From assembly GCA_045646905.1 (NCBI GenBank), contig JAZRLP010000022.1, forward strand, positions 78,780-142,779: a DNA stretch of 64,000 nt, given 5' to 3'. The stretch comes from RGIG4079 sp045646905 (GTDB lineage Bacteria; Bacteroidota; Bacteroidia; Bacteroidales; Muribaculaceae). Each line of letters opens with the position of its first letter. Positions within the stretch are counted from its first letter, which is position 1. Positions 1-8,520 of the stretch are shown here, piece after piece. The notes beneath the pieces were generated by a model. It ran no database searches. It had not been told where the DNA came from and worked only from the letters and a program-made list of their open reading frames with translations. The translations under genes were made by a program, and so were the position numbers.

Positions 1-105
1 GTGGGGCTTGAGGTAAATAATATTTTCAATCAAGATTATGAGGTGATACTCAATTACCCCATGCCTGGTCGAAATTATAAAGTGACATTAAAAGTAAACA
101 TATAA
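1..105 (+). CDS. TonB-dependent receptor, C-terminal end (partial; probably BtuB-type)
   Basis: Frame 1 is open from the window edge to a TAA and encodes the last 34 residues of an outer-membrane beta-barrel. The last strands (VNNIFNQDYEVILNYPMPGR, then a short strand ending KVNI) have the usual form of a TonB-dependent receptor C-terminus, where a 'YPMPGR' turn precedes the final strand. The stop lies 3 nt before the next lipoprotein gene, which is followed by a BtuG-like propeller, so this is most likely the B12 transporter BtuB of the same operon. Substrate is inferred from neighbours only, because the plug domain lies outside the window. Confidence 0.8.
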   Translation: MGLEVNNIFNQDYEVILNYPMPGRNYKVTLKVNI

Positions 106-108
106 GAT

Positions 109-1041
109 ATGATACAAAAAGGCAAATATGTTGTGGTGGCAATGGTCGCATTCTTATCGGCGGCTTGTGCCGATGATGAAAAAGGTGGCGATATACCTCA
201 ACCAACGCCCCCAACAATGCAACATGAACGATTGAAAGTTGAGGTTGTTGACTATTCGCCCGCACCAGGACAGTTTGTTAATGAGATACCCGAATACGAA
301 GTGGGTGATAATCGTGAGACGATGAATGCAAAAGCAACAGAATCGCTTAGCAATGGTGATATGATATCGTTAGGTGCGTGGGGGGGGAGCGTAACCATAA
401 AGCTACCTCAATCGCTTCCCAATGTCGATGGCGTGGCCGACTTTAGAGTGGTAGGCAATGCTGTCTATGCCAATGATGCCTCAAATTCAATACGCATCGG
501 TTCGCCCGAGCCTGGTATTGTGTTGGTGATGCGTGATGACAATGCAAATGGCCAGCCCGATGATACATGGTATGAACTCCGAGGAAATCAAACATTTAAT
601 AGCATCGTTGATTATCAAGTGACATATTATCGACCATCGGCATCGGCTACTGATAGCGAATATATCGCATGGAAAGCAACAAATGGTGATGCAGGTTACC
701 TAAATCGTACAATCGAACATCAGCAGGATTATTTCCCAATGTGGATAGAAGGTGTTGAGGAAATGTCGTTTGAGGGGCGTCGATTGCCTGATAATGGGGC
801 GTTTAATCCTGAAACAAATAAGTTTGATCTTTCGTGCTATGATGGTTATGCCGATTCGCATCCTAATAATGTTGTGGCATCTTGTCTTGATATCGATAAC
901 GCTATAGATGAGTGGGGAAATCCGTGTAAACTCAAATCTATTGATTTTATAAAAATATATACTGGAGTATTGCAAGCAAATGGTCCTCTTGGAGAATGCT
1001 CAACCGAAGTGGCTGCTGTAGAACAAATTGTATTTAAATGA
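109..1041 (+). CDS. Surface lipoprotein of a B12-uptake locus
   Basis: 310 aa with a lipoprotein signal peptide (lipobox ending LSAAC, Cys20). An acidic, Asn/Asp-rich loop at about residues 143-152 (DDNANGQPDD) resembles calcium-binding loops. The rest looks like an all-beta domain; I know it only as a conserved 'cell surface protein' of Bacteroidales and assign no precise family. It sits 3 nt after the TonB receptor and overlaps the BtuG-like gene by 4 nt (ATGA), so the three are translationally linked. A role as an accessory factor in surface capture of corrinoids is inferred from position. A run of eight G (380-387) lies inside the coding region. Confidence 0.8.
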   Translation: MIQKGKYVVVAMVAFLSAACADDEKGGDIPQPTPPTMQHERLKVEVVDYSPAPGQFVNEIPEYEVGDNRETMNAKATESLSNGDMISLGAWGGSVTIKLPQSLPNVDGVADFRVVGNAVYANDASNSIRIGSPEPGIVLVMRDDNANGQPDDTWYELRGNQTFNSIVDYQVTYYRPSASATDSEYIAWKATNGDAGYLNRTIEHQQDYFPMWIEGVEEMSFEGRRLPDNGAFNPETNKFDLSCYDGYADSHPNNVVASCLDIDNAIDEWGNPCKLKSIDFIKIYTGVLQANGPLGECSTEVAAVEQIVFK

Positions 1042-2174
1042 TGCGTGCTATAAGTTACATATTAACATTGTTAATGTTGTTGCCTCTTGTGGGGTGTCGT
1101 GAGGAAATATATATATTCCCATCGACTTCTACCGAGGTCGAATCGCCTCGCATCACTGGAGTAGATGGGTTTTATCTCATCAATGAGGGAAACATGGGGT
1201 CAAATAAAGCAACGCTCGACTATTTTGATGAAACTACTGGTGTGTATCATAAGAATATCTATGCCGAGCGCAATCCCAATGTAGTTAAGGAGTTGGGCGA
1301 TGTGGGCAATGATGTTGAAATTTATGGATCGAAACTGTATGCAGTAATCAATTGTTCGCATAAAGTGGAGGTTATGAATGTAACCGATGCTAAATCAATA
1401 GCACGCATTGATGTGCCTAATTGTCGCTATGTGATAGGCTATGGACGCCATGTGTATGTGAGTAGTTATGTGTCGCCAGTGCAAGATGACCCGAAAGCTC
1501 CATTAGGCGCAATTTTTAAGATTGATACCACAACAATGAAAATCGTTGATAGGGTAGATGTGGGGTATCAACCCGAGGAGATGGCAATATCAAATGGTAA
1601 AATATATATTGCAAATTCAGGCGGATATCGTGCACCTAACTATGATCGCACAGTGTCGGTGGTAGATATACGGTCGTTTGAGGTGATTAAAGATATTGAT
1701 GTGGCAATAAATCTTCATCGAGTGAAGCGTGATAAGAGTGGAATGATATATGTGTCATCGCGTGGCGACAATGCATTGGTTCCTTCAAGTCTCTATGTTA
1801 TAGATTCTTCATTAGATAAAGTTGTAGCCGAAGTGAATACTCCTATAAGTGACATGTGGATTCATGGCGACTCGGCTTATATTTATTCTTCGGCTCGAAA
1901 TGAGGCTACGCATTCTACCTCGATAAGCTATTCAATCCTCGACCTCAATACATTGAGAGTGGTAGATGATAAGATTATAAAGGACGGCACCGATGTTAAT
2001 ATTAAAATGCCTCATGGGATTGCTGTTCACCCAGTTACGGGTGAAATTTATATTACCGATGCACGCAATTATGTCTCATCGGGACGCATTCATTGTTATA
2101 CCCCCGAGGGTGTTTTGAAATGGACTCAAACTACAGGAGAAATACCTTCGCAATTTGCTTTTAAAGTGAGATGA
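1038..2174 (+). CDS. btuG: BtuG-like beta-propeller surface lipoprotein (B12 capture)
   Basis: 378 aa with a lipobox (LPLVGC, Cys20) and repeated YVTN/YncE-type propeller blades, for example PEEMAISNGKIYIANSGG and HGIAVHPVTGEIYITDARN. BtuG proteins of gut Bacteroides are surface seven-bladed propellers that bind cobalamin tightly and lid the BtuB transporter. This protein has the same size, architecture and place next to a TonB receptor end, with a cobalamin riboswitch just downstream. The start overlaps the previous stop (ATGA). The family call is firm as a YncE-like lipoprotein; B12 as the ligand is an inference from context. Confidence 0.8.
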   Translation: MMRAISYILTLLMLLPLVGCREEIYIFPSTSTEVESPRITGVDGFYLINEGNMGSNKATLDYFDETTGVYHKNIYAERNPNVVKELGDVGNDVEIYGSKLYAVINCSHKVEVMNVTDAKSIARIDVPNCRYVIGYGRHVYVSSYVSPVQDDPKAPLGAIFKIDTTTMKIVDRVDVGYQPEEMAISNGKIYIANSGGYRAPNYDRTVSVVDIRSFEVIKDIDVAINLHRVKRDKSGMIYVSSRGDNALVPSSLYVIDSSLDKVVAEVNTPISDMWIHGDSAYIYSSARNEATHSTSISYSILDLNTLRVVDDKIIKDGTDVNIKMPHGIAVHPVTGEIYITDARNYVSSGRIHCYTPEGVLKWTQTTGEIPSQFAFKVR

Positions 2175-2248
2175 GAATTGTCTTATTTTATTTAGAAAAA
2201 GATAGCGAAAAAGTATAAAAATAATTTTAAATTTAAAGAGATATTTAG

Positions 2249-2256
2249 TAAATTTG
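2249..2256 (+). promoter_or_regulatory. -7 promoter element of the riboswitch transcript
   Basis: TAAATTTG matches the Bacteroidetes -7 consensus TAnnTTTG. It lies about 14 nt before the conserved GGGAA of the riboswitch, so the transcript would start almost at the aptamer. No good -33 TTTG is seen at the usual distance. Confidence 0.45.
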
Positions 2257-2261
2257 TAAAG

Positions 2262-2412
2262 AAATAATCGGGAAACGTGTGAGAATCACGTACTGTCGCG
2301 CAACTGTGAATATTATCCTCGCGCTATATGCATCGAAGTGGTAATAAAGTCAGATACCGAGGTGGTTGAGATCCCACCATTAGTCGCTTTCGCACGAAAA
2401 GTGAGGCTATGC
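2262..2412 (+). promoter_or_regulatory. Cobalamin (B12) riboswitch aptamer
   Basis: The conserved landmarks occur in order: GGGAA at 2270, an ACTG element at 2292, then CGCAACTGTGA at 2299-2309, and the 3' conserved block AAGTCAGATACC at 2347-2358. The next segment can fold as GGTGG/CCACC (2361-2378). These are the signature boxes of AdoCbl-type riboswitches. It precedes the DUF4465 lipoprotein, with a terminator between them, so B12 binding is expected to reduce read-through. The borders are approximate. Confidence 0.9.
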
Positions 2413-2471
2413 ATAAATAATAGGGTAGTTTCAGCGTAGATGAATTAATCTCAAAAAAAACTATCAATGCT

Positions 2472-2517
2472 TGTCAAACATTTCGGCCACGGCGATGAAA
2501 TGATTGACATTTTTTTT
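2472..2517 (+). terminator. Riboswitch expression-platform terminator
   Basis: Arms TGTCAAACATTTC and GAAATGATTGACA pair over 13 positions with one internal A-A mismatch, around a 12-nt GC-rich loop, followed at once by eight T. The hairpin ends about 27 nt before the ATG at 2544. It lies after the aptamer, so it can act as the regulated terminator. Confidence 0.8.
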
Positions 2518-2543
2518 ATTATTAACTTTAAATATATTTTGAG

Positions 2544-3323
2544 ATGAAGACATTTAGAAATTTATGTAATGGGGCTTGTTTGGCCCTTGTGTTGGCAACG
2601 ATGACTGCTTGTGATGAGAATGCCGATGATGTAATTGTGAATTTTGACGAAAATCCAACTGTAACATTTAATGCCGACGGCTATTGGAATGGTGTCTATG
2701 ATGTTGTGGTTGACGCAGTTGAGTATGATGGCCTAATTTTTAGTCATCAAGCATCGGCGACAGAGTGGGATGGGTATGTATATTATGCATGGTATGGATT
2801 TTGTCCGTCAAAATCTACCGATAACGCCAATCAAGGCGATGGCGATTGGACATCTCATCAATGGGGCTCAGTGACTGGAGGTGGCCTGGCTGGTGCAGGC
2901 GATGCTTATATTCTTGGCTGTTGGAATTCAAGTGAAGATATTGCAGCACTACCAGCATCGGCAGCATGTGGTGTCTCATTTAAAGATGGGAAGTTTAATC
3001 CACAAGAGGTGTATGTTACTAATAGCGCTTGGGGATATTATGCAATGAGAGATGGTTCAGCTTTCAATAAGCAATTTACCGATGCCGATTGGTGTACTCT
3101 ACACATCTATGGCGTAAAAGAAGGGAAAATCTCGGGTAAAATAGATGTGGCTCTTGCTAAGGGCACTTCCATTCTTAAAGACTGGAAGAAAGTGGACTTG
3201 ACTCCTCTTGGAGAAGGAATTGATGTGGTTTATTTTCAAATGACATCATCTGATACCGGTTCGTGGGGTATGAATAATCCAGCTTATTTCTGCCTTGATA
3301 ACTTTATGATTGATATGCTATAA
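2544..3323 (+). CDS. DUF4465 surface lipoprotein under B12 riboswitch control
   Basis: 259 aa; lipoprotein signal with Cys23 (ATMTAC). The body has the marks of DUF4465: an aromatic W-G-rich N-terminal half, then EVYVTNSAWGYYAM, DADWCTLHIYG, DWKKVDLTPLG and a C-terminal NPAYFCLDNF. DUF4465 proteins are common in Bacteroidales corrinoid loci, and some B12-binding surface proteins (BtuH) come from such operons; whether this is a BtuH homologue cannot be decided by reading. It is a single-gene unit between a riboswitch terminator and a 3' terminator at 3369, so its dose is set apart from the BtuB/BtuG genes upstream. Function in B12 capture is inferred. Confidence 0.85.
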   Translation: MKTFRNLCNGACLALVLATMTACDENADDVIVNFDENPTVTFNADGYWNGVYDVVVDAVEYDGLIFSHQASATEWDGYVYYAWYGFCPSKSTDNANQGDGDWTSHQWGSVTGGGLAGAGDAYILGCWNSSEDIAALPASAACGVSFKDGKFNPQEVYVTNSAWGYYAMRDGSAFNKQFTDADWCTLHIYGVKEGKISGKIDVALAKGTSILKDWKKVDLTPLGEGIDVVYFQMTSSDTGSWGMNNPAYFCLDNFMIDML

Positions 3324-3368
3324 AATATGATATAATTAAGGGTAATAGATTGTTTTTTAGAAAACTTG

Positions 3369-3404
3369 GTGGTAGCACTCGTGAGAATGTTGCCACCTTT
3401 TTTG
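3369..3404 (+). terminator. Terminator of the DUF4465 gene
   Basis: A 10-bp stem GGTGGTAGCA/TGTTGCCACC (two G-T pairs) with a 10-nt loop, followed by TTTTTT. It lies 45 nt after the stop codon. Confidence 0.85.
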
Positions 3405-3446
3405 TTACACCTATTCTTCCTTAAAAATACTTTTATTAACCTATAT

Positions 3447-3490
3447 AAAAAACAATGAGCAGCATCTCACGACGTTGCTCATTGTTTTAT
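3447..3490. terminator. Bidirectional terminator between convergent genes
   Basis: Perfect 11-bp stem AACAATGAGCA/TGCTCATTGTT with T-runs on both sides (TTTTAT on +, TTTTTTATA on -). It is a back-up for the + gene and the likely end of the - strand regulator transcript. Confidence 0.8.
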
Positions 3491-3758
3491 GACTTAAAGT
3501 CAAAAACTAACATAAAACAAATCTTTTTTCCTAAATCTAATAACTAAATGAAATCAATTAACTTTTAAACCTTAAATATATATGAATTAAAGATGATATC
3601 TTTTTTTGTTTTGCATTGCAAAATTACAACCTTTTTGTGGTGCTATGTTTTATATATAGGTAAAATATAAAAATATTTCAAGTTTATATAAGATTGATTT
3701 GTTTGATTATCAGTTTAATGACTATTTTTATGGGGTATAGAAAATATAACTATATATA
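3487..3758. other. Gene-free stretch after the regulator gene
   Basis: AT-rich, with no convincing reading frame. On the - strand a -7-like TAATTTTG (3619-3626) lies about 165 nt before the terminator at 3447-3490, which leaves room for a small RNA, but no -33 element is visible. It may simply be a long 3' untranslated region. Confidence 0.4.
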
Positions 3759-5330
3759 TTACGAAATTGAGCCTATTTTCATCACATCTGAGTCGAAAGT
3801 AATGCGATTTATGGCTTTACTTTTTAATTTGTTTCGATAGGTGTATATCGTATTAAGTGATAAGCCGAGGAATCGTGATATTTGTTCGCTATCATCTATT
3901 CCTAATCTTAAGAATGCAAGTATTCGCAGTTCGGTGTTAAGTCTCAATGCTGGAAGATCAATGCGTTTGTCGGGTTGAAGCAATGCATTTACATCGTTAA
4001 CAAATGTGGGGTAAATGTGAATGAATGCATTGTCAAAAATTTTGTAGAACATTTGACTTTGTTCATTTAGCATTGATTCTGATTCAATCAATGTGTATAA
4101 ATCGGCAGTTTGATTAGCTTTGAGTTTTCGCTTTGCTACGCGGTGAAACTCTTCAAGTTTTTCGATATATATTGAACTCAACGATAGGAATTGGCTTATA
4201 TAGGTATCTTTTGTTACATTGGCTTGCGCTAATTTTGCTTTTAGTTCCGATAGTTTTTTCATCTCTTTTCTTAAGAAAATGAGGCTATACACTATGATTG
4301 TTAGTGCTATAATGAGGGCAATTATAAGCCAAGTGAGAAGTGTAAGACGATTTTGATCGTTGGTTCTAATGGTTTGGGCAATAATGGGGTAAACCTCGGC
4401 AGTTTGTAATGCTCTAATGCGCGACCCCGATTCAATGGCATTATTAAGAGAGAGCACGAGGTAGTCGTAGGCTAAATCTACATTCCCCTGTTTTGATAAT
4501 ATAACGCCCAAGTTTTGTAAAGCAGTGCCCTCAAGAGTGCCTGAATAAATATCGGAGAGTGAAGCCAATATCAAATAATATGTTTCCTCCTCGACTTTTC
4601 CTATTGTGCCATAGTATTCGGCCAAATGACTCGCAGCACGAGCAAAATTAGATTGGGCGATATCTTCTTTGTTAATAATCTCTTTTAGCTCTGAAACCAT
4701 TAAAGGCAGATTCTTTTTAAGAGAATGTATTTGGGCAAGATATAATTGAGCATCGGTTGTCGATTTGTCAATTATAGAATAAAGTGAGTCAGTTGCAAGT
4801 AAAGCGCGATTTTCATATTTTAATCTATCAATATAGTCTTGAGGGTAGAATGATGCAATAAAATAGAACAAACGATTGCCTACCTCGTAGTAGTGTTGCT
4901 TATTTTGTGCAAATATTTTTGCTCCTATAGAGTCATATTTTTCAATTGATTCTTTCACAATACCTTGAACTGGTTCAATGGCAATTTTTGATAGTAGCAA
5001 TGATTGTTGAGTAATGCTGTCGTGAGCTAAAACGGCTTCATCTATTCCTTTTTGATAATAAACTAACGCCGAGTCAATGTTGCATTTGCAATACAAATCG
5101 CCAATTTGTTTATATAAGTTAGCATTTGATTGACCATTTTTAGTTGATAACACCTTAAGCGAATCAATTAAATTTATTCGCTTGCTCATATACTCATCTT
5201 GTTTTTTGATTGTAGCATTGAGTTGGTCTAACGCGTCATCTACCGATTGTGGGAGTGTAGTCGCATGAGCAATATGAGTATTAAATATTAATGCGATGAT
5301 TGCTGTAATTATTGTATAATGAAATCGCAT
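3759..5330 (-). CDS. TPR-membrane-HTH regulator (DUF6377-like)
   Basis: 523 aa with a signal peptide (cleavage near HAHA), a helical TPR-like periplasmic part to about residue 325, one membrane segment near 330-352 (LLTWLIIALIIALTIIVYSL), a cytoplasmic coiled coil, and a C-terminal helix-turn-helix (DDSEQISRFLGLSLNTIYTY). This layout matches the DUF6377 family of Bacteroidales, thought to pass an envelope signal directly to DNA. It follows neuB by 42 nt on the same strand, so it may control the nonulosonate/capsule genes upstream of it. The ligand and target are unknown. A second protein of the same plan is at 16216-17922. Confidence 0.75.
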   Translation of the reverse strand: MRFHYTIITAIIALIFNTHIAHATTLPQSVDDALDQLNATIKKQDEYMSKRINLIDSLKVLSTKNGQSNANLYKQIGDLYCKCNIDSALVYYQKGIDEAVLAHDSITQQSLLLSKIAIEPVQGIVKESIEKYDSIGAKIFAQNKQHYYEVGNRLFYFIASFYPQDYIDRLKYENRALLATDSLYSIIDKSTTDAQLYLAQIHSLKKNLPLMVSELKEIINKEDIAQSNFARAASHLAEYYGTIGKVEEETYYLILASLSDIYSGTLEGTALQNLGVILSKQGNVDLAYDYLVLSLNNAIESGSRIRALQTAEVYPIIAQTIRTNDQNRLTLLTWLIIALIIALTIIVYSLIFLRKEMKKLSELKAKLAQANVTKDTYISQFLSLSSIYIEKLEEFHRVAKRKLKANQTADLYTLIESESMLNEQSQMFYKIFDNAFIHIYPTFVNDVNALLQPDKRIDLPALRLNTELRILAFLRLGIDDSEQISRFLGLSLNTIYTYRNKLKSKAINRITFDSDVMKIGSIS

Positions 5331-5372
5331 AATGAATATTGTTTAGGTATTAATATTTAGGTTTATAGTCCT

Positions 5373-6377
5373 TTAAAGCGTGATAGTCTCATCGGGTAAG
5401 AAGTCGCGAGATGCAGTAGTCCCTATTACTTCATCCCATTTCATAGGTGAAATGCCACCACCTGGGCGTTTAACAGTGAGATTCTCTTCGGTAAAAAGTT
5501 CTCCTTTTTTTATAGTGCTTGCAGCTACGATGCTTTTGCGAGCAATGGCTATATTTTTTCGTTCTGAATTGGTAACCTCTTTTACCCCGTTTCCAAGTGC
5601 TTCCTCTATGTGACGAATCGACTCAACCATCATTTTGAGTTGATGAGGTTCGAGGGAGGCTTTGTGGTCGGGGCCAGGGAGATTGTTGTCGAGAGTGAAA
5701 TGCTTTTCAATTACAGTTGCACCAAGGGCAACAGCTGCTATAGGCACCTCAATACCACGAGTGTGATCGCTATAACCTACTTGCACGTTAAATCGGTTGG
5801 CGATGTCGTGCATGGCTCGCAGATTGACATCGGCCCATGGAGTTGGGTATTCAGTGTTACAGTGAAGTAGCGTAATATCTTTAAGTGCAGTGCCATTGTT
5901 GGTAAGAATCGATAAGGCCGCTTCAATATCTTCAACACTACACATGCCAGTTGACATGATTACCTTGCCACCTTTTTGAGCAATGCGTCGTAGGTAGGGC
6001 AAGTTGGTGATTTCGCCCGAGGGGATTTTCCAAAGGTCGAGGTTGAGTGATGAGAGAAAATCAATGCTCTCTATATCAAATGCCGTGGAAAGAAACTTTA
6101 TACCACACTTTTTGCAATGCTCGATGAGCAATAAATGGTCATTTTGCGACAATTCAAGTTGTTGTAGCATTTTTAATTGAGAGTCTTCTCCATCGGTGTT
6201 TGCCTTTTGATATTCGGCTTTAGTGGCATGGCGCGAAACGAGTTTTTCCGATTTGAATGTTTGGAATTTTACATAGTCAACGCCCGCTTCAGCAGCTTTT
6301 TCTATGAGCTGTAGAGCCATCTCTATGTTCCCATTGTGATTTACACCCGCTTCGGCTATAATTAAAGTCTTGCTCAT
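5373..6377 (-). CDS. neuB: NeuB-family nonulosonic acid synthase
   Basis: 334 aa, normal length. It condenses phosphoenolpyruvate with a hexosamine to make a nine-carbon sugar (sialic, legionaminic or similar acid). Seen: the barrel motifs IAEAGVNHNG (residues 6-15), VKFQTFKSEK, KIPSGEITN, STGMCS, YSDHTRGIE and EKHFTLD, and a C-terminal SAF antifreeze-like domain (about 280-334, with FTEENLTVKRPGGGISP). The start overlaps the end of neuD by 4 nt (ATGA). The neighbouring LegB-type dehydratase favours legionaminic acid (LegI) over sialic acid. A truncated copy of its C-terminal region is present at 17932-18090. Confidence 0.9.
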   Translation of the reverse strand: MSKTLIIAEAGVNHNGNIEMALQLIEKAAEAGVDYVKFQTFKSEKLVSRHATKAEYQKANTDGEDSQLKMLQQLELSQNDHLLLIEHCKKCGIKFLSTAFDIESIDFLSSLNLDLWKIPSGEITNLPYLRRIAQKGGKVIMSTGMCSVEDIEAALSILTNNGTALKDITLLHCNTEYPTPWADVNLRAMHDIANRFNVQVGYSDHTRGIEVPIAAVALGATVIEKHFTLDNNLPGPDHKASLEPHQLKMMVESIRHIEEALGNGVKEVTNSERKNIAIARKSIVAASTIKKGELFTEENLTVKRPGGGISPMKWDEVIGTTASRDFLPDETITL

Positions 6378-7012
6378 TTCGCTTTTATTTTAAGAATGGC
6401 AGGATTGCCCGAATATATGCCTTTTACATGGAACGATTTGCGCACAAGCGAGCCAGCGCCTATTACGCAACCATCGCATATTGATGTGCCGTTGGCCATA
6501 ACTGATTGACTGCCGAGAAAAACATCATTTCCTACAATGCAACCACCATTGACCATCGCACCAGTAGATATGTGGCAATAGTCGCCCACTACTGCATCGT
6601 GTTCAATGTTGCTATGAGTATTTATGATGCACCCCGTACCTATTTTTGCATTGGCATTGACCATTGCAAAGTGCATTATAACTGTTCCCTCTCCGATGGT
6701 GGCTCGTTTAGATACATATGCGGTTGAGGCAATGATGGTGGCAAGCGAACCTCCTATAGCTCTGATTTGGTCGTGAAGTCGCTTGCGTAGCGAAGGGTCT
6801 TTAATGCTTCCTACGGTTACGATAAACTGTGCCTTATCGACATATTGAGCCATATCGTCGTCGTTGCCTATAACTTTGTAGCCCAATATCTCTTTGCCCA
6901 ATTCAGATGGATGGTCAAGGATGCCAAGAATGTTATATCCACATGATTCGGCTACTTCAATAACCGATTTGCAGTGACCGCCACCTCCCACGAGAATCAG
7001 ATTTTTGTCCAT
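6374..7012 (-). CDS. neuD: NeuD-family sugar O-/N-acetyltransferase
   Basis: 212 aa. A Gly-rich N-terminal nucleotide-binding-like segment (ILVGGGGHCKSVIEVAE) is followed by left-handed beta-helix hexapeptide repeats (about residues 90-205, for example IGEGTVIMHFAMVNANAKIG and VGDYCHISTGAMVNG). Such enzymes acetylate sialic acid or an amino-sugar precursor of legionaminic or bacillosamine type with acetyl-CoA. It lies between the LegB-like dehydratase (12 nt) and neuB (4-nt overlap) in a tight operon, so it should act in the same pathway. The acceptor cannot be told from sequence. Confidence 0.85.
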   Translation of the reverse strand: MDKNLILVGGGGHCKSVIEVAESCGYNILGILDHPSELGKEILGYKVIGNDDDMAQYVDKAQFIVTVGSIKDPSLRKRLHDQIRAIGGSLATIIASTAYVSKRATIGEGTVIMHFAMVNANAKIGTGCIINTHSNIEHDAVVGDYCHISTGAMVNGGCIVGNDVFLGSQSVMANGTSICDGCVIGAGSLVRKSFHVKGIYSGNPAILKIKAK

Positions 7013-7024
7013 GTCTAGGAATGT

Positions 7025-8011
7025 TTATACATTATAGATGTTTGATTTATATTTTTTGAGGTTTTCTTCGCAAGTGAACCATTTAATAGTCTCTTCAAGG
7101 CCGCGACGAATGTCGTATTGGGGTTCAAAGCCGGTAAGACCTTTGATTTTGGTGTTATCACCCCATAAACGGAATACCTCGGAATTTTTTGGACGAAGGC
7201 GTTGAGTGTCTTCTACAAAATTCACCTTTTTGCCCATTATCTCGGCAATGAGATTGAGAGTGTCGCGCATTGAGATTTCATAATTGCTACACACATTTAC
7301 TTCTTGTCCTATTGCGTCATCGCAGTCGGCAAGTTGGATAAAGCCTCGGCAAGTGTCTTTTACGAAATTGAAATCGCGAGTAGGAGTGAGGTCTCCAAGT
7401 TTTATTTCGGTAGCACCATTGGCTATTTGAGTGATTATTGTGGGTATGATGGCGCGCGCACTTTGACGGGGGCCATAGGTGTTGAAAGGACGCACGATAA
7501 CCACTGGTAATTCAAATGCGTTATAAAAACTCATTGCCATAGCATCGGCTCCGATTTTTGTTGCAGAGTAGGGCGATTGAGGTTGCTTGGGGTGCTTCTC
7601 ATCGATGGGAACATATTGTGCCGTGCCATAAACCTCTGATGTTGAAGTGACAAGCACTCGGCGCACTCCATTCTCTTTAGCTGCTTGGCAAATGTTGAGA
7701 GTCCCTTTTACATTTGTGTCAACATAACTATCGGGAGCGACATATGAGTATGGTATTGCAATCAATGCTGCTAAATGGAATATTGTGTCAACATCGCGTG
7801 AAATATGTTTGCAATAATGAGGGTCACGCACATCGCCAGTAACTACCTCGAGGTTAGGGTGATTTAGCCCTTCGAGCCAGCCCCAGTTGTTGAATGAGTT
7901 ATATTGTGATAATGCGCGCACTTTATAGCCCTCTTCAAGTAACATTTCGGTCAAGTGTGAACCTATGAAGCCATCGGCGCCGGTCACAAGCATGATTTTG
8001 TTTTTGTCCAT
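7025..8011 (-). CDS. legB: NAD-dependent sugar-nucleotide 4,6-dehydratase, LegB type
   Basis: 328 aa extended short-chain dehydrogenase. Seen: the NAD-binding GADGFIGSHL (residues 10-19), TSTSEVYGTA with the catalytic Ser/Thr, YSATKIGAD (YxxxK) and RPFNTYGPRQSARAIIP. The segment SQYNSFNNWGWLEG is typical of LegB, the UDP/GDP-GlcNAc 4,6-dehydratase that opens legionaminic acid synthesis. It is first of the three-gene module (LegB, NeuD, NeuB). The aminotransferase, the hydrolysing epimerase and the CMP-transferase that complete the pathway are not in this window. A GDP-mannose-type 4,6-dehydratase is a less likely alternative. Confidence 0.8.
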   Translation of the reverse strand: MDKNKIMLVTGADGFIGSHLTEMLLEEGYKVRALSQYNSFNNWGWLEGLNHPNLEVVTGDVRDPHYCKHISRDVDTIFHLAALIAIPYSYVAPDSYVDTNVKGTLNICQAAKENGVRRVLVTSTSEVYGTAQYVPIDEKHPKQPQSPYSATKIGADAMAMSFYNAFELPVVIVRPFNTYGPRQSARAIIPTIITQIANGATEIKLGDLTPTRDFNFVKDTCRGFIQLADCDDAIGQEVNVCSNYEISMRDTLNLIAEIMGKKVNFVEDTQRLRPKNSEVFRLWGDNTKIKGLTGFEPQYDIRRGLEETIKWFTCEENLKKYKSNIYNV

Positions 8012-8046
8012 CGTATGTATTGCTTTTTAATTATTATCAAAGTATG

Positions 8047-8520
8047 TTATGCCCATCGTTTAAAATGGTAAGTATATTCAACTCCATCGGACGAATGATA
8101 GATAAGTATCATTTTTTTGCCGTTGAGTTCTTTTATGTCAAGAGTTGATATTGTTGCTTTAGGGAGATGTGTTTCTATCAATGGCGAATATTTAGCCGAC
8201 CCTGGCTGGGTATTGTTGTTGTCGGTATGAGTGAAGTTTAGGACCAATTGAGTCTCGTTATTTGCATAACTCCAAGTGCCCCACGATTCACTTCGGTCGT
8301 GAGTGGTGTCATTGGTTCTAATCATACTCATCACTGATGCTTGAAATTTCCATATTACATTGCTCGACTTGGCATAACTCGCGTCAATTTCACCATTAAT
8401 GGTGATTGACTCAAGCTTCCATGTGCCAAAGAGGTCACCTATGTCACCATTGTTGTGAGTGCAAGCATTTAATGACAATGCGATGATTATTAATGCTATG
8501 ATGCGAGTCGCAATATTCAT
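8047..8520 (-). CDS. Small lipocalin-like lipoprotein
   Basis: About 157 aa from the start chosen here. The frame is open further up, but starting at the MNIATR codon gives a clear lipoprotein signal (LIIIALSLNAC) and an ATGA overlap of 4 nt with the end of wzi. After the lipid Cys, GDLFGTWKLESITING is the opening strand of the lipocalin-like fold common in Bacteroidales, followed by alternating beta-strands. Nothing shows the ligand. Coupling to wzi suggests an envelope role alongside capsule export; this is inference. Confidence 0.7.
   Translation of the reverse strand: MNIATRIIALIIIALSLNACTHNNGDIGDLFGTWKLESITINGEIDASYAKSSNVIWKFQASVMSMIRTNDTTHDRSESWGTWSYANNETQLVLNFTHTDNNNTQPGSAKYSPLIETHLPKATISTLDIKELNGKKMILIYHSSDGVEYTYHFKRWA

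Noticed and set aside
380..387. Frameshift at the G tract
   Set aside because: The reading frame is intact on both sides and the protein runs full length into the BtuG-like gene overlap.
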